Assembly (NCBI RefSeq): GCF_900113335.1
Contig: NZ_FOOX01000004.1
Location: forward strand, 1-64,000
DNA from: Desulfotruncus arcticus DSM 17038
Lineage (GTDB): Bacteria; Bacillota; Desulfotomaculia; Desulfotomaculales; Desulfallaceae
Reading direction: 5' to 3'
DNA: 64,000 nucleotides
Of the stretch, positions 61,352 through 64,000 are shown piece by piece. The translations under genes were made by a program, and so were the position numbers. The notes beneath the pieces were generated by a model. It was given only the letters and a program-made list of their open reading frames with translations. It made no database searches and was not told where the DNA came from. The number at the start of each line of letters is the position of its first letter. Position 1 is the stretch's first letter.

Positions 61352-61741
61352 ATGCAAGCACAGTGTCTAATTTGCTATTCTTATCTGTCTCATAATGGAG
61401 ATTGTCCGGTATGTCAGCAGAGAAAAAGCCTTGGGCGAGGACGGTCTTATCACCGCTATCATCGTGCGAGAGTTATTAAAAAACGCCAGAATATTATTAA
61501 GCATGTATGGGGTGATGCCCATCGTTATGACTTTGTTACTGAAAGTGGCAGCTATGGCAGCTCTAAATATTATAAAATTATTGCTTACGAAAGTTTGTGG
61601 ACAGGGAGCAGATATAATAAACAACCGGGCCGATTAGCTAAACACAACTTAAGTTGTAACTGTGATCTCTGTAAATGGGAAAAACATTGGGGGCCCGAAA
61701 AGATAAAATATAGGTTATTTAAAGAAAGCCTCCTTCTTTAG
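61352..61741 (+). CDS. Small zinc-ribbon-like hypothetical protein
   Basis: 129 residues from the ATG at 61352 (GGAGGT upstream). An N-terminal C-x2-C...C-x2-C pair (CLICYSYLSHNGDCPVC) forms a probable zinc ribbon, followed by a basic region (RGRSYHRYHRARVIKKRQ) and a C-terminal CNCDLCKWEKHWG. Conserved-looking WGDAHRYDFVTESGSYGSSKYYK lies in the middle. Possible RNA- or DNA-binding protein; unknown function. Confidence 0.6.
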   Translation: MQAQCLICYSYLSHNGDCPVCQQRKSLGRGRSYHRYHRARVIKKRQNIIKHVWGDAHRYDFVTESGSYGSSKYYKIIAYESLWTGSRYNKQPGRLAKHNLSCNCDLCKWEKHWGPEKIKYRLFKESLLL

Positions 61742-61761
61742 TAAGGAAGGGGGTATTGATC

Positions 61762-62206
61762 TCACTTCTCGTATCGGTAATAAGCCAATTGGTCGGCCCA
61801 CGAAGTATAACCATAATAGTCATGCAGATCCTTTTGGCCCGGCATTAGATCTACGATTTTGACCGGACTGCCCCCATTGACATTAATCAGCCAGACAGCG
61901 TTATCTTTAAGGTAGACGATATGAGCGCGGTCCCGGGACCAGAGGCATAGTAGATTCCCGTGTCGGCCTTATCCAGCCGCCGGGCATTGGCGCCGCCGGC
62001 ATTCGCTATCCAGAGGGACCATGTTTTTTTCCGTCTGCATAATAAGCGCCGTTGGCATCTCTCTGTTCTTCTGCATGGATATAAGAAATGCGGGTGCCGT
62101 CCGGCGACCAGTCCGGGTAGAAGGTTACTGTGTCGGGCTGTCGGGGAAGTTCCGTGCATTTCCCTGTTTTGGCATCATAGACTATAAGGTATTTGTTATG
62201 CTTCAT
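61762..62206 (-). pseudogene. Decayed 3' half of a TolB-like propeller lipoprotein
   Basis: Three frames together recover the C-terminal third of the protein encoded at 49122-50477: MKHNKYLIVYDAKTGKCTEL...WSPDGTRISYI in one, TWSLWIANAGGANARRLDKA in the next, then HIVYLKDNAVWLINVNGGSP and DYYGYTSWADQLAYYRYEK to a TGA. At least two frameshifts and loss of the signal and first blades show it is dead. Its 5' edge overlaps the stop of the gene at 62203-62619, marking a recombination joint. Confidence 0.88.
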
Positions 62207-62619
62207 AACTTGATATGAAAACGGCACTCATTATCTCCAGCCAGAATTGATTTTTCCATGAGTACATCGACCTCGCGACCCAGTCCGATAGCGAATTTTC
62301 GCTTAATATTGCCCAGAGTGCAAGAGCATAATGTCTTTGAAACGCCCTGGATATCTTCGTTGACTAAAGGACAGTAGCACTGATCAAAAACAACGAAATA
62401 CTCTCCGTCTTCTTTTTTGAGACGCCACTGAAAGCAAAGGTGCTCAAGAAACTCCTCTTCGCTTTGAGAGTTCTCCTTTATTTTGTTAAGCTTAGCATCT
62501 GGAAGATGCGTAAATGGACATTTTTCCCCGCAGGATTCCATTATTCTTTTGCGAGTGGCTTCATCAACATGCTCATCTAAATTCTTCAATAATTGTTTAA
62601 TCCAAATATTTATAGCCAT
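62203..62619 (-). CDS. Cys-rich hypothetical protein (V4R-like C-terminus)
   Basis: 138 residues with GGAGGG before the ATG. Conserved-looking Cys motifs occur at CGEKCPFTHLPDAKL and CYCPLV...LCSCTLG, and the end (LAGDNECRFHIKL) resembles the last strand of V4R-type ligand-binding domains. It may bind a metal or small hydrophobic ligand. It is probably intact: its stop lies exactly where the propeller pseudogene begins. Confidence 0.65.
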   Translation of the reverse strand: MAINIWIKQLLKNLDEHVDEATRKRIMESCGEKCPFTHLPDAKLNKIKENSQSEEEFLEHLCFQWRLKKEDGEYFVVFDQCYCPLVNEDIQGVSKTLCSCTLGNIKRKFAIGLGREVDVLMEKSILAGDNECRFHIKL

Positions 62620-62783
62620 ACTTAATCACCCTCCAAGGAAAAAGGTTCCTTTATATTTAACACAACTTTTAACTGATGAGATAACTGAGCAATGCACATA
62701 TTTAATCCAAACCGACGGGAAACCGGGTGATATCATAGAGTACCTGGGGAGCCGGTTGGATTAAAAAACCCGGAACAATGGTT

Positions 62784-63359
62784 TTACTTGCAAAGCTTCT
62801 CCGCCGGTTGACTAATCCGTTTTGCCGATACCGTCAAAACCACGAGAGAGGCCAGGAGCAGGGCTGCCCCAACCCAACCCGCCACCGTTAATCGCTCGCC
62901 CACGAAGCCCACGGCCAGCAGGGTTGCCACCAGGGGTTCGACGAGTACAACGATGGATGATGAAGTGGCCGTAGCCTTCTTTAGACCTGCGCCGAGAAGG
63001 GCGTAGGATGCTGCCGTCGGGAACAGCCCCAGATAAAGCAGGATAAGCCAACCTGCTAACGGCAGGTGCTGTTCTATATCTGCGCTGCCGATATCAGGCA
63101 GCACGAAAAGAGGTATGTCCGATACCAGGAATTCATTTCTGTCGGTGGCACAAAAAGTATGGTCGAAATTTGGCGGCAGAAAAAACAAATGCCGGCTATC
63201 TAGTGATAAATCGTGAATTGGGGTTCTGTAATGCAAGGTGCCTTCTATGGGCAGGATGAGTTGAGCATAAGGATGGCTGTGAGTATGATATTGTTTATCA
63301 TATGTTCTTCGTTCACAAAAAACTTCTGTTATCCTGCCACCCACAGTCAACTCTCCCAT
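62784..63359 (-). CDS. Chimeric AraC-cupin / EamA transporter fusion
   Basis: 191 residues in one open frame. Residues 1 to about 97 are an AraC-type N-terminal cupin (YHTHSHPYAQLILPIEGTLHYRTP, HLFFLPPNFDHTF), ending just where a helix-turn-helix should start. Residues from about 98 are the second half of an EamA/DMT transporter (LAGWLILLYLGLFPTAASYALLGAGLKKATATSSSIVVLVEPLVATLLAVGFVGERLTVAGW read in segments). The joint near 63066 looks like an in-frame deletion between neighbouring regulator and transporter genes. Probably non-functional as either parent; a new membrane cupin is possible but unlikely. Confidence 0.82.
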   Translation of the reverse strand: MGELTVGGRITEVFCERRTYDKQYHTHSHPYAQLILPIEGTLHYRTPIHDLSLDSRHLFFLPPNFDHTFCATDRNEFLVSDIPLFVLPDIGSADIEQHLPLAGWLILLYLGLFPTAASYALLGAGLKKATATSSSIVVLVEPLVATLLAVGFVGERLTVAGWVGAALLLASLVVLTVSAKRISQPAEKLCK

Positions 63360-63453
63360 CCCATTTTACTCACCATCTTCCTATACCATTGTAACAGGAG
63401 GTCCTTTCCAGGCTCAAGGAAAAGTCCTCTTCTTTCATGCCAAGCAGGCAGAG

Positions 63454-64000
63454 TTAGCGATTGTCACTAACCCCGTCCCCCTGACCGTTTTTTAACTTGT
63501 GCAATTCTGCCTTTACTGCGCGGATACGGGCATAAAGGGCTTCCCTGGCGTCTTCTCCTTCCGGTTCTTCTTCGGTCATTAACCGGGTCAGTTCCAAGTT
63601 CAAAGAAAGTATCCGCCCTTCCAGTACAGAATCACCCGGTTGAGTGGTCCGCTTACGCAGGTCATTTTGGTACTCTTCATAGTTACCGGGGTAGTATGTC
63701 AACTGACCACTATCCAAGCTGGCAACCCGGTTGGAAACTTTTTTTAATAAATACCGGTCATGAGACACAACTGCCAGGGCGCCGGGATATCCTATGAGGG
63801 CTTCCTCAATTCGCTCACGAGTGGGAATGTCCAGGTAATTCGTCGGTTCATCCAGCACCATCAGGTTGGCCCCGGAAAAATAAAGGGCAACAAAGGCTAC
63901 CCGGCACCGTTCTCCCATGCTCAGGCTGCCTATTTTCCGGAACACTTCATCATGCCGAAAAAGGAAACCGGCAAGTATGTTCCGTGCTTCCCGCTGCGTC
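63454..64000 (-). CDS. ABC-F-type ATPase, C-terminal part (partial)
   Basis: The frame is open to the right edge of the window (TQREARNILAGFLFRHDEVF...), so the gene continues beyond it. The second ATPase domain shows signature SLSMGERCRVAFVALYFSGANLMVLDEPTNYLD and VVSHDRYLL, diagnostic of ABC-F proteins, followed by NYEEYQ and a coiled C-terminal segment (LSLNLELTRLMTEEEPEGEDAREALYARIRAVKAELHKL). ABC-F proteins act on the ribosome, as translation factors or antibiotic-resistance proteins. Which subtype cannot be told from the visible part. Confidence 0.92.
   Translation of the reverse strand, partial: TQREARNILAGFLFRHDEVFRKIGSLSMGERCRVAFVALYFSGANLMVLDEPTNYLDIPTRERIEEALIGYPGALAVVSHDRYLLKKVSNRVASLDSGQLTYYPGNYEEYQNDLRKRTTQPGDSVLEGRILSLNLELTRLMTEEEPEGEDAREALYARIRAVKAELHKLKNGQGDGVSDNR

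Noticed and set aside
1..64000. CRISPR arrays, tRNA/rRNA genes, insertion sequences
   Set aside because: No regularly spaced repeats with spacers, no cloverleaf or rRNA signatures and no transposase motifs were recognised by eye; a covariance-model search would be the decisive check.

Overview
The window reads as chromosomal DNA of an anaerobic, spore-forming member of the Bacillota, most like the Desulfotomaculum/Pelotomaculum group of the Peptococcaceae. That assignment is an inference from content: a small acid-soluble spore protein gene, an aldehyde:ferredoxin oxidoreductase, two iron-type alcohol dehydrogenases under sigma-54 control, a cobalamin riboswitch, several TTG starts with strong GGAGG sites, and Gram-positive lipoproteins. 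No rRNA, tRNA, CRISPR array, insertion sequence or prophage was recognised.

Layout. 1-6.6 kb (minus strand): an alcohol/aldehyde redox block with alcohol dehydrogenase 2, a cytoplasmic histidine kinase, an NtrC-type sigma-54 activator, alcohol dehydrogenase 1 and the start of an aldehyde:ferredoxin oxidoreductase. The last two genes each have a canonical -24/-12 promoter and a shared palindromic upstream site, so the block looks like a self-contained regulon. 6.4-11.3 kb: spore protein, TSUP transporter, OmpR-type two-component pair and a secreted repeat protein. 11.5-14.6 kb: small regulators, a LysE-type exporter, an iron-sulfur flavoprotein and a divergent HxlR regulator. 14.7-23.3 kb: a cobalamin riboswitch leads into an ABC importer whose binding lipoprotein carries an N-terminal FMN-binding domain, followed by ApbE (the flavin transferase that would modify it), a NusG-II domain protein, an ECF transporter core and a Gx-family membrane protein.

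23.3-27.8 kb is a worn accessory stretch: an Old Yellow Enzyme-type oxidoreductase, VapBC and YefM/ParE-type toxin-antitoxin pairs, a decayed CtpA protease and a methyltransferase remnant. 27.9-32.2 kb is a tight four-gene sugar cassette (PfkB kinase, glycosyltransferase, nucleotidyltransferase, phosphohexomutase). 32.2-37.2 kb is a MacAB-like export system with a GbsR/MarR-type repressor and its operator. 37.2-46.2 kb holds a ferritin-like protein, RqcH, a calcium-type P-ATPase and an ABC exporter.

46.2-57 kb is an envelope cluster of secreted beta-propellers, a phosphodiester glycosidase-like protein and a serpin lipoprotein around a short ECF-type sigma factor. The same promoter pattern (GGAAC, 16 bases, CGTCT) lies upstream of the propeller lipoprotein and the serpin, and a near match lies upstream of the sigma gene, which suggests an autoregulated sigma regulon. 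A GHKL kinase/LytTR regulator pair follows, preceded by three direct repeats at exact 21-bp spacing. 57-64 kb has methionine aminopeptidase, hypothetical genes, a decayed second copy of the propeller lipoprotein, an apparent AraC-cupin/EamA deletion fusion and the C-terminal part of an ABC-F ATPase.
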